NCBI GenBank assembly: GCA_902826775.1
Contig: CADEHE010000004.1
Coordinates: 42,827-106,826, forward strand
Direction of reading: 5' to 3'
Origin: an uncultured Pseudomonadota bacterium
Lineage (GTDB): Bacteria; Pseudomonadota; Gammaproteobacteria; Burkholderiales; JALYOK01
Length of the DNA stretch: 64,000 nucleotides
The notes beneath the pieces are model-generated. The model was not told the DNA's origin. It ran no database searches and saw only the letters and a list, made by a program, of their open reading frames with translations. Each line of letters starts with the position of its first letter. Within the stretch, counting starts at the first letter, position 1. A program made the position numbers and the translations under genes. This document shows positions 24,707 to 31,784 of this stretch, piece by piece.

Positions 24707-25582
24707 TCATTGCGCCTGCGCAGCTTGTTCTAGCACGCGCAGCAGGCTTGCCGGATCATCGCGCGACCAGCCGTTGGCCATGAGCGCGTTCAACTGCTGC
24801 ATCGTTGCAGCGGTGGCGGGCATCGGCAGGTGTTCGTGCCAGGCGATGTCCATGACTACGCCAATATCCTTGTGGTGCAAGCGCGCTTCCATGCCGGCGC
24901 CGAAATCGCGTTCGACCATCTTTTTGCCGCACACTTCCAGCGCGCGGCTGGCGGCGAGACCGCCGAGCAGGACTTCTCGCACTTTCGCCGGATCGGCGCC
25001 GTTGCGCTGCGCGAAGAACAGCGCCTCGGCCACGCCTTGGATCGCCACGTCGAGGGCGATTTGGTTGGCGCATTTGGTGACTTGGCCGGCGCCGCTGGCA
25101 CCGATGTGCACGATGGTCTTGCCGATGTGTTGCAGCAACGATAGCGCGCGTTGGAATACATCCGCGTTACCGCCGACCATGATGGATAGCGTCGCGTTGA
25201 TGGCGCCGCTCGGACCGCCGGAAACGGGGGCGTCGAGCATGTCCACGCCTTGCTTGCGCAGCCGCTGCGCGAAATCCTTCGCGGCCACGGGCGAGATCGA
25301 ACTGGTATCGATGACAATGCTGCCCGGCTTTAGGCCCTGCGCGACGCCGTGCTCGCCGAACAACGCCGACTCCACGTCTTTGGTGGTGGTGACCATAGTG
25401 AAGACGACGTCTGCGCCCGCGGCGGCTTCGCGCGGCGAGGCGCAAGCCTTGGCGCCGCGTACCGCCAACTCATCCATCGGTGCGTGCACGATGTCGAATA
25501 CGGCGATGGCGGGATCGGCTTTGAGCAAATGGCCGGCCATGGGTTTGCCCATGGCGCCCAATCCAATGAATCCGAGTTTCAT
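24707..25582 (-). CDS. 3-Hydroxyisobutyrate dehydrogenase family (GarR/MmsB-like) oxidoreductase
   Basis: NAD(P)-dependent beta-hydroxyacid dehydrogenase (291 aa). The start is ATG 25582, with CCAGGAGATCT directly upstream; the open frame extends further but the protein begins MKLGFIGLGAMGKPMAGHLL. Seen are the Rossmann GLGAMG, the substrate-binding DAPVSGGPSGA and the catalytic Lys motif GQVTKCANQ. Family members reduce tartronate semialdehyde or oxidise 3-hydroxyisobutyrate. Together with the DapA-like lyase gene 27 nt upstream, it probably forms a two-gene operon. Confidence 0.92.
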   Translation of the reverse strand: MKLGFIGLGAMGKPMAGHLLKADPAIAVFDIVHAPMDELAVRGAKACASPREAAAGADVVFTMVTTTKDVESALFGEHGVAQGLKPGSIVIDTSSISPVAAKDFAQRLRKQGVDMLDAPVSGGPSGAINATLSIMVGGNADVFQRALSLLQHIGKTIVHIGASGAGQVTKCANQIALDVAIQGVAEALFFAQRNGADPAKVREVLLGGLAASRALEVCGKKMVERDFGAGMEARLHHKDIGVVMDIAWHEHLPMPATAATMQQLNALMANGWSRDDPASLLRVLEQAAQAQ

Positions 25583-25608
25583 AGATCTCCTGGTTTGAAG
25601 TAGTTGGA

Positions 25609-26529
25609 TTAGCCGGGCAGGGGCCCGAGTTGCCGCGCGAAGCGTTGTACGCAAGCGAGACCGAATGCGGTAGGCGTGGCGGCGGGTTGTCGCGCATGCG
25701 GCGCGCTCAAGCCCAAGCGCAGCGCAGCGAGGTGCTTGCCGTAGGCGACGAGATTCTCAACGGTAGTCATCAAGAACACCAGCACCGGCAAAATGTCGCG
25801 GTGTAGGCGTTCGGCATCGGTGATCTCTTCCGCCCGCGCGCTGCGCATGAGATCGAAGATCTGCGCTTGCACGTCTACGGTGTCCGTGCTGGGAATAAGT
25901 CCGGCACAGCCGGCGCGCAGACTATCCGGCAGCGTCAGCCCGGCGTAACCGTTGAACACTTCGAAGCGATTTTGCGTGTCGCGGATCAACTGTTCGACAT
26001 AAGTGGCGGGGCCTTCAGCTTTGAGCAGACGAAAGTGCGGGTGGCGGCGCGCAAGTTCGGTAATCGACACGTTCGACAAACTGTTTGCTATCAATCCCGG
26101 CGCATTTTGGATGGCGACCGGCATTTCAATTTTGTCCATGACCGCAGAAAAGAATTCCAGCAGCGCGTGCTCGCCCACGCCTGGCACCGGCGGCGGCTGC
26201 AGGATAACCCACGCGGCACCGGTGCTTTGCGCGAAGCGCGCGAACTCGATTTGTGCGGTCACATTCGGTTCGGCCACCGTAACGGCGAGCGGCACCCGCC
26301 GCTCGATGCAGGCGGCGCTGCATTCGACGACGATGCGGCGCTCGGCATTGGTTAGTTTGCCGACTTCCTGCGCCAAGCCCAGCACGGCGATGCCGTGCGC
26401 GCCGGCCGCGATGCAAGCGTCGGCCTGGCGTTCGAGGGCACCGCGATCGAGGCCGCCGCCGCGCGCGAAGAACGCATACTGCATCGGATAGATGCCTGCG
26501 AAGCGCGGGGCGGAGGCGGGCGCGCTCAT
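25609..26529 (-). CDS. DapA-family (class I aldolase) lyase, non-canonical
   Basis: A 306-aa TIM-barrel Schiff-base lyase of the dihydrodipicolinate synthase/N-acetylneuraminate lyase family. The Schiff-base lysine is visible in RLLKAEGP. The usual catalytic tyrosine region (YNxP) is QNAPG, and the GTTGE threonine motif is LGLAQE, so it is unlikely to be DapA itself. It probably acts on another pyruvate-derived or keto acid, such as 2-keto-3-deoxy sugar acids. It lies immediately upstream of the beta-hydroxyacid dehydrogenase on the same strand, suggesting a shared pathway. Confidence 0.85.
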   Translation of the reverse strand: MSAPASAPRFAGIYPMQYAFFARGGGLDRGALERQADACIAAGAHGIAVLGLAQEVGKLTNAERRIVVECSAACIERRVPLAVTVAEPNVTAQIEFARFAQSTGAAWVILQPPPVPGVGEHALLEFFSAVMDKIEMPVAIQNAPGLIANSLSNVSITELARRHPHFRLLKAEGPATYVEQLIRDTQNRFEVFNGYAGLTLPDSLRAGCAGLIPSTDTVDVQAQIFDLMRSARAEEITDAERLHRDILPVLVFLMTTVENLVAYGKHLAALRLGLSAPHARQPAATPTAFGLACVQRFARQLGPLPG

Positions 26530-26601
26530 GCCCGCCGTGTCGGCTTTTCACCGCGGGGCATTGGTGCTAGCATGAAAAGATAGTTTGAGCCGGGTACCGC
26601 C

Positions 26602-26928
26602 ATGACTACTGTTTTAACAAATTCTCTTGCTGCAATGCGCCGCAGTCTATCAGTTCTCGCGCTCACCTTGAGCGCCGCGTGGGCTGTGCCTGGTGGCGCT
26701 GCGGACGATGCGGTTTCCGCTGAAAAGCAGGCGGCAGCGAGCGTGCAAAGCGTGCGCAAAGATACACTCGAATTGCCGGGCGTCACCGCCTGCCATACAT
26801 GCGAATGGCGGCCGATGAAAACAGAGATGGAAACCGATCAGTGCACGAACAAGATCGGCTGGTTCGACTGCGGACGCGATACGGACTGCGAGAAGAAGTG
26901 CGTGTTCGTGAAGTGTTCGAGCGAATAA
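26602..26928 (+). CDS. Small exported cysteine-rich protein
   Basis: A 108-aa protein of unknown family. A signal peptide is visible (MRRSLSVLALTLSAAWAVPGGA), better placed if translation starts at the second in-frame ATG, 26635. The mature C-terminal half carries seven cysteines in a compact cluster: ACHTCEW, QCTN, FDCG, DCEKKCVFVKC. This suggests disulfides or metal binding in the periplasm. It is divergent from the DapA-like gene and isolated from other plus-strand genes. Confidence 0.62.
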   Translation: MTTVLTNSLAAMRRSLSVLALTLSAAWAVPGGAADDAVSAEKQAAASVQSVRKDTLELPGVTACHTCEWRPMKTEMETDQCTNKIGWFDCGRDTDCEKKCVFVKCSSE

Positions 26929-27002
26929 CTTATTCCACTAAGCTATCCTTCGTTACTCGCTCTAGTAGTCTCGTGAAACCCTCACACCTGCTGAGTTTTC
27001 GG

Positions 27003-27022
27003 CATACCCTGCACAGGGTATG
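27003..27022. terminator. Perfect 9-bp palindrome between convergent genes
   Basis: CATACCCTG-ca-CAGGGTATG lies just beyond the stop of the leftward RraA-like gene, facing the small Cys-rich gene. It has no flanking T-run, so it may be a weak bidirectional terminator or a protein-binding site. Confidence 0.4.
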
Positions 27023-27031
27023 TAGCGGCGG

Positions 27032-27682
27032 CTAGAATTTTCCGAATTGCCGATACGCTTCCTGCGGATCCATGCCGCCGAGAATGGCGCTGCGCACTTT
27101 ATTTTCCTTTTGCATGACGTTCTCGGTTTCGGTGACCACGTCCAAAGCGACCTCGCCGGGAATGATCACGACCCCATCGCGGTCGGCCAGCACGTAGTCG
27201 CCGCTACGGATACGTACCCCGCCGATGGTAATGGGCTCGCCCATGCTCTCGGGCACCCAGCGCGCCACGATATCTTTGGGCGTGTAGAAACTGCAGAACA
27301 CTGGGAAGCCGAGCTTGAGGATGAAGTCGACATCGCGGCAACCGCCGTCGGCGATGTAGCCGAGCACGCTCTTGCGTTGTAACGTTTCGGCCGAGAGCTC
27401 GCCCATAAGCGCAATCTCGCGCGTGTTGGGCTGACAAATAAGAACTTTGCCCTTCGGCGCCTTCGACAGCAGCCCGGTCCATTCCAACAACGTGTGATGC
27501 GCGTCCAGACTGGTGTCGTAGCGGCCGTTGATGGTGTAGATCTCACCAGCTAGTTTCTGTGTCGCGTCCAGCGGGCGAATGTCCGGCGGCAGCACGCAAT
27601 TGGCGTGGCCCATGGCGCGCAACACGTCGTGCACTGCAGAGGCGTAGCAAGCGAGCAGGCGCTGAGTTAAGTCGTTGATCAC
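27032..27682 (-). CDS. RraA-like / 4-hydroxy-4-methyl-2-oxoglutarate aldolase family protein
   Basis: A 216-aa protein of the RraA/HMG-aldolase fold. The start is GTG 27682 behind GGGAGA. The metal and substrate motif appears as ADGGCRDVDF, where the Arg-Asp pair matches the aldolases of the family, and LADRDGVVIIPG is the typical C-terminal signature. Family members cleave 4-carboxy-4-hydroxy-2-oxoadipate or HMG to pyruvate, a late step of protocatechuate/gallate meta-cleavage. Its neighbour 37 nt upstream is a hydratase of the same type of pathway, supporting an aldolase rather than an RNase regulator role. Confidence 0.86.
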   Translation of the reverse strand: MINDLTQRLLACYASAVHDVLRAMGHANCVLPPDIRPLDATQKLAGEIYTINGRYDTSLDAHHTLLEWTGLLSKAPKGKVLICQPNTREIALMGELSAETLQRKSVLGYIADGGCRDVDFILKLGFPVFCSFYTPKDIVARWVPESMGEPITIGGVRIRSGDYVLADRDGVVIIPGEVALDVVTETENVMQKENKVRSAILGGMDPQEAYRQFGKF

Positions 27683-27719
27683 GGCGATTCTCCCGGGTTA
27701 GGTGGATGCGGCGGGAAAG

Positions 27720-28490
27720 CTAGCGAAATTGTGCGCGCACCACTCCGAATGGCGTGAAGCGCGCCTCGATGGCTGCAGGTCCGGCGATGGGGAATTGCTT
27801 GGTGAACGAGCCTGAGATGACGCGCTTACCGGCTTCAAGCGCCAGGCCAAACTCGCTCAGTTTGTTCGCCAGCCAGGCAACTGATGCTGCCGGATCGCCC
27901 ATGACTTCCTTGCCGCTGGCTTGCGCGATAGGGGTGCCGTCGACAAAAACCTCGACGCTGGCAGCACCGAGCAATCTGTTGCTGGCGTCGAGCGCGATCG
28001 GTGCGCCGGTGATAAAGTATTTTTGCTGCGCGTTGTCCGCCATCGTCGCCGGCAGATCGGCGGCGAAATCGCCGCGCTTTTCGACAATCTCCAGCGCAGG
28101 CTGCACCTGCGCGATGGCGCCGCGCGCTTGCTCGGTGGTTACGCCTGGTCCGCGCAGTGTCGTGCCGAGCATGACGCACAGCTCGTTTTCGAAGCCGGGT
28201 TGAGTGAGTTGGTCGAGCATCAGCGCGGCATCGCTGGCTCGATTGGCGCTTTCGAGCAGGAATCCGAAACACGGTTCGTGCACGCCATGCTGGATGCGCA
28301 TCGCTTCCGCGGTCAGGCCGACTTTCCAGCCAGCGTGGCGCTCGCCCTTGGCCAGCAAACGCTGCAGGATGCCGAGTTGCACTTCATACCCTTGCCGCAT
28401 CGACAGTCGCCCGCGCCAGGCGGGGGGATAGTGGACGCCGCGCTGCCAAGCTTGCCAAATCGACTCGGTGGCTTCGGTGATGTCAGTCAC
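27720..28490 (-). CDS. 2-Keto-4-pentenoate hydratase family (FAH superfamily) protein
   Basis: A 256-aa cytosolic hydratase/decarboxylase-like enzyme from a GTG start. It shows the MhpD-like features GWKVGLTAEAMRIQHGV, FGFLLES, FENELCVMLG (acidic metal ligands) and EIVEKRGDF, and a C-terminal GSFTKQFPIAGPAAIEARF. This family adds water to 2-hydroxypenta-2,4-dienoates in aromatic meta-cleavage pathways. It is followed by the RraA-like aldolase, the next enzyme class in such pathways, so the two probably form an operon. No ring-cleavage dioxygenase of the meta type is in the window. Confidence 0.88.
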   Translation of the reverse strand: MTDITEATESIWQAWQRGVHYPPAWRGRLSMRQGYEVQLGILQRLLAKGERHAGWKVGLTAEAMRIQHGVHEPCFGFLLESANRASDAALMLDQLTQPGFENELCVMLGTTLRGPGVTTEQARGAIAQVQPALEIVEKRGDFAADLPATMADNAQQKYFITGAPIALDASNRLLGAASVEVFVDGTPIAQASGKEVMGDPAASVAWLANKLSEFGLALEAGKRVISGSFTKQFPIAGPAAIEARFTPFGVVRAQFR

Positions 28491-28506
28491 GGGCTCCAGC
28501 TATCGG

Positions 28507-30300
28507 CTAAGGAATCAACACCCCAGGAGGTTGTAGGGGCAACTCATACATCGAATGCATCGGCAAAGCAAGGCTATGGGTGAGCGCTTCATCAACATGA
28601 TGCAGAGGCTGCGGCGACATCAGTGCTGGTCCCTGCGCATAGTCCACATGCAGCCGCCGCAAAATTTCCAGCACTTCGAGGTTGTCGACGTCGTTGGCGA
28701 TGACGCGCATGCCATTGGCGTGACTTAGCTCACTGATGGCCGTGGCCACGGTACGGTCGCGCACGTGGTGCGCCAAACCGCGCACCACGACACCGTCAAT
28801 TCTGACATATTGCGCCGGAAGCGCTTTTAGATGGTGCAGAGCTACCGCGCCACTGCCAAATCCCTCTAACGCGAATTGCACGCCGGCTTGGCGTAACGAT
28901 TCCATATTGCGCTGCACGGCGCTGAGCATGTCACCGAGTTCGGAAAGTTGAAAACACAGCAAACCGAGGGGGTGATCAATCTGTGCCAATTGTTGCAGGA
29001 CGAAAGCGACAAACTCGGCATCCGCCAAGGTCGTGGGCGAAATGCTTATGTAGCAAAGTGGGATGGCGCCGTGCGGCGGCAACAGGGCGTTGCGGTAAGC
29101 GTCTACGATGCTGGCGAGCAACCAGCGATCAAGCAGCGGCAGCAAACCATAGCGCTGCGCGCTCGCGATAAGTCGCTGGGGCATCAGCATCGAACCATCA
29201 GGCTGGCGCACACGCAAGCTCATGTCCAGGCGCGGCGCGCTGTCACGCCGGCAATCAACCGGCACGATCTCTTGGCAATACAGCAGCAAGCGCTTTTCCC
29301 GCACCAGGCGCGGCAGATTGGCTGCGATCAGCGCTTCCCGATGGCGCGACAGCAGTCGCGCTTCGTCACTTTGGTGGTAAACGTGGATGGGCTGATGGCT
29401 ATGGCGGCGTGCTTGCGTGCAAGCGATTTCGGCGAGGCTCAGCCAACGCGCCGCGCTGGCAAGAGGTGCAACGGCGACAATGCCGACGCTTGCTGCCAGA
29501 TGAAATTCGCGTCCTTCCCAGGTGAAGGCGCTGCGGCGCATGCTGGCTAGAATCTCCGCGGCGACTTCTTGCGCGAGCGCGATATCGGTGCCCTGCAGCA
29601 GCAGGGCGAATTGATTGCCGCATACCCGGCTGAGCACATCGTTCGGGCGCGCCCAACCGAGCAGATCTTGCGCGAATTGCTGCAGCAAGGCGTCTCCGGT
29701 CGCATGACCACAAGTTTCGTTAATGAGGGCGAGATGCTCGACTTCCAACAGAAGCAGTGCGTGTGGCATTTGCGGTGCGGTATCTGCGCACAACACGTCC
29801 TCGATCCGGCGCTCCAGCTCTTGGCGTGTCAGCAGTCCGGTCAACAGATCGTGGCTGGCTTGCCACTCGAAAGCACGCTGCACTTCGGCGCGTTCGGTGA
29901 TGTCGTACATGACCAAGACGCAGCGCCGGAGCTCTCCACGGTCATTCAAAATTGGCGTAATGACCCCGCTCAGCAGCGCGTAACGTCCGCGGCTGCGCGT
30001 GATTACAGTGTTCGCAGGCAGCAAGACCGCTTGCTTCAAACGGCGCGCCTCGGCGACCAACGTGCTGATCAAATCTTCGCCCGGCGTGACAAAGATACGC
30101 TTGCTAAGTTGAAATGATGCGCTGTTCTCGCATTCGGCGAGTTCATGTGCTGCCCGGTTCATCCAAATGGGCGCGCCGCTGGGCGAGAGAATCACCGCGG
30201 CGTCGCGCATGTGTTCCTGCAGAGCGGCGAGTTGCTGGCGCTCTTCAGTCACATCGATTGGCGTGGGGGATGGCTTTGAGATCTCGTCGTTTCTATTCAC
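28507..30300 (-). CDS. PAS-GGDEF-EAL protein with degenerate catalytic motifs
   Basis: A 597-aa cytosolic signalling protein: PAS-like sensor (about residues 28-130), GGDEF domain (about 145-305) and EAL domain (about 325-580). The GGDEF motif reads CGNQF and the first metal site reads LLEVEHLA instead of DxDxFK. In the EAL domain, EALLR is DMSLR, DDFGTG is EGFGSG, the conserved Lys is Arg (VRID) and NxS is lost. Neither cyclase nor phosphodiesterase activity is expected; a c-di-GMP-sensing or protein-interaction role is more likely. Its start overlaps the stop of the upstream response regulator by 8 nt, indicating one transcription unit. Confidence 0.9.
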   Translation of the reverse strand: MNRNDEISKPSPTPIDVTEERQQLAALQEHMRDAAVILSPSGAPIWMNRAAHELAECENSASFQLSKRIFVTPGEDLISTLVAEARRLKQAVLLPANTVITRSRGRYALLSGVITPILNDRGELRRCVLVMYDITERAEVQRAFEWQASHDLLTGLLTRQELERRIEDVLCADTAPQMPHALLLLEVEHLALINETCGHATGDALLQQFAQDLLGWARPNDVLSRVCGNQFALLLQGTDIALAQEVAAEILASMRRSAFTWEGREFHLAASVGIVAVAPLASAARWLSLAEIACTQARRHSHQPIHVYHQSDEARLLSRHREALIAANLPRLVREKRLLLYCQEIVPVDCRRDSAPRLDMSLRVRQPDGSMLMPQRLIASAQRYGLLPLLDRWLLASIVDAYRNALLPPHGAIPLCYISISPTTLADAEFVAFVLQQLAQIDHPLGLLCFQLSELGDMLSAVQRNMESLRQAGVQFALEGFGSGAVALHHLKALPAQYVRIDGVVVRGLAHHVRDRTVATAISELSHANGMRVIANDVDNLEVLEILRRLHVDYAQGPALMSPQPLHHVDEALTHSLALPMHSMYELPLQPPGVLIP

Positions 30301-30961
30301 GTTGGCGCGCCCATCGGGCAGCGAACTGGGTCAACTCAATGCCTGATTTCAGGCCGAGCTTTTGTTTGATCGTCGCCCGATGCGCCTCGATAGTCTTGAC
30401 ACTGCGAGCGAGCTTGGCCGCAATTTGGGATGTGCCCAAGCCTTGCCCGATCAACTGAAACACTTCTAGTTCGCGCGGGCTGAGCGCATCAACGACGGTG
30501 GTTCCGCTGCGCGCACCGGAGAGATAGTGCTGCAATACGACGTGCTGCATTTTCTCGCTAAGGAACACGCCCCCGGTCAATACCTTGCGCATGGCGGCAA
30601 CGAGTGTCTCGGTGGGTTCCTGTTTCAGCACGTAACCGTTGGCTCCTGCGCGCAGCGCGCGTTCGAGCGACAGGCTATCGTCCAACAGCGCGAGCAGAAG
30701 GACCGGCAACTTAGGTTGCGCTTGCTTCATGCGCGCAACCAGTTCGATGCCGGAGGATCCGGAGAGCGAAGCGTCTACTACGGCGAGGTCGATTTCGTAC
30801 CGCCGCAATAGATCGAGGGCTGCTTCGGCGCTTTCGGCTTCATGACAAACCGCTGCATCGAGTTGTTGCACTGCTAATTGAGCCATGCCGTGCCGCACAA
30901 TTGCATGATCGTCGACGATAAGTATCCGCGCCTTGCTTTGAGCGGCGCTTTGAGCTGACAT
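30293..30961 (-). CDS. NarL/FixJ-family response regulator
   Basis: A 222-aa two-component regulator. The N-terminal receiver has the phosphoacceptor Asp in IDLAVVDASLSG and conserved acidic residues in ILIVDDHAIVRHG. The C-terminal LuxR-type helix-turn-helix is LSPRELEVFQLIGQGLGTSQ followed by IAAKLARSVKTIEAHRATIK. AGGGAGA precedes the ATG. No sensor kinase is adjacent; the gene directly feeds, by an 8-nt overlap, into the degenerate GGDEF/EAL protein, suggesting that both act in the same signalling chain. Confidence 0.92.
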   Translation of the reverse strand: MSAQSAAQSKARILIVDDHAIVRHGMAQLAVQQLDAAVCHEAESAEAALDLLRRYEIDLAVVDASLSGSSGIELVARMKQAQPKLPVLLLALLDDSLSLERALRAGANGYVLKQEPTETLVAAMRKVLTGGVFLSEKMQHVVLQHYLSGARSGTTVVDALSPRELEVFQLIGQGLGTSQIAAKLARSVKTIEAHRATIKQKLGLKSGIELTQFAARWARQRE

Positions 30962-31390
30962 AGTTCGTCTCCCTGCCTAAGCGATGTCTGGTAAGGCGCT
31001 GAAGCGGGAGTCGAAGGCTGCTAAACCGAAAAACTTACACTGATGTTTACTATGAGCTGCCTCGCGATGGACGAGGCACGCCCGGGCTGCCTGTGTTGGG
31101 ATCATTCTTGGCGCTCCGTTTTATTGTTACGAGCTGCTGTTATGTTGGATTGACGCGCGCTAGAACTCTGCCTGGAATCGCGCGCCACCAGTGCCTTAGT
31201 TGGCCACGCGGAATAATACGGACTGTGGACAAACGAATCAATATCCAGTTGCAACAAGGGTGTGTCTGCTGTGTTGGGCAGAGCTTTTTCGTGTGCGGTG
31301 AGCGAGATTGGGGCGAGACATTTTGTTTTGCCACAAGCGGCTTTCTAGCGGGCCGGGCCGGGTTGGGCAAAGCTGGGGCTTGCGCATTTT
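30962..31390. other. Intergenic region without a convincing gene
   Basis: About 430 bases between the divergent regulator and feo genes. An inverted repeat TGCCTCG...CGAGGCA lies at 31058-31078. Short open frames on both strands (for example 31093-31398 plus) have atypical composition and no recognisable protein sequence. It probably holds the promoter of the leftward regulator. Confidence 0.5.
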
Positions 31391-31391
31391 G

Positions 31392-31417
31392 CAAATAAGA
31401 CTTATTCTCATTATCAA
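31392..31417. promoter_or_regulatory. Candidate Fur box upstream of feoA
   Basis: Read on the minus strand, GATAATGAGAATAAGTCTTA follows the GATAAT-like hexamer pattern of Fur sites (GATAATGATAATCATTATC), with good agreement in the first two hexamers. Its place before the ferrous-iron uptake genes supports iron repression. Confidence 0.6.
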
Positions 31418-31501
31418 AGCTTGCCTACGCGTCCAAGTCGCCGCACTGATATGCTTACATCCGCCTTTGCGCCTAACCAGCCGCGCTTTTTCAACCTAAC
31501 T

Positions 31502-31780
31502 ATGCCATCAGCCCCGCATGCGATGAGCCTCGCGGACTTACCGCAGTATGCTGCGGCGATTGTGAGCGAGTTGCGCGCGCCGGGTGAGGTCGGCGCCGAT
31601 CCGGCCTTGATTCAGCGGCTGATCGAAGTGGGATTCGTGCCCGGAGAGCGGCTAAAGGTGGTTGCGTTTGGCCATCCAGGTCGAGACCCTATTGCGGTGC
31701 GCATCGGCAGCACGACTTTTGCACTGCGGCGCTTCGAGGCGCAGTGCGTGCTCGTTGTGCCTGAGGTCAGCAACAGGTAG
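31502..31780 (+). CDS. feoA: Ferrous iron transport protein A
   Basis: Small cytosolic SH3-like protein assisting FeoB. The start is uncertain: ATG 31451, 31502 and 31523 are all in frame and none has a clear Shine-Dalgarno. The conserved domain starts at about 31523 (MSLADLPQYAAAIVSEL), and 31502 gives 92 aa, close to the family size of 75-90. Visible are the FeoA elements LIQRLIEVGFVPGERLKVV and DPIAVRIGSTTFALRRFEA. feoB begins 4 nt after its stop, so the two are co-transcribed, probably under Fur. Confidence 0.9.
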   Translation: MPSAPHAMSLADLPQYAAAIVSELRAPGEVGADPALIQRLIEVGFVPGERLKVVAFGHPGRDPIAVRIGSTTFALRRFEAQCVLVVPEVSNR

Positions 31781-31784
31781 ATCA

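Noticed and set aside
31093..31398. 101-residue open frame with two CxxC-like pairs upstream of feoA
   Set aside because: Starts GTG-TTG without a ribosome-binding site, has patchwork composition, no recognisable domain, and runs into the Fur-box/promoter region; likely chance.
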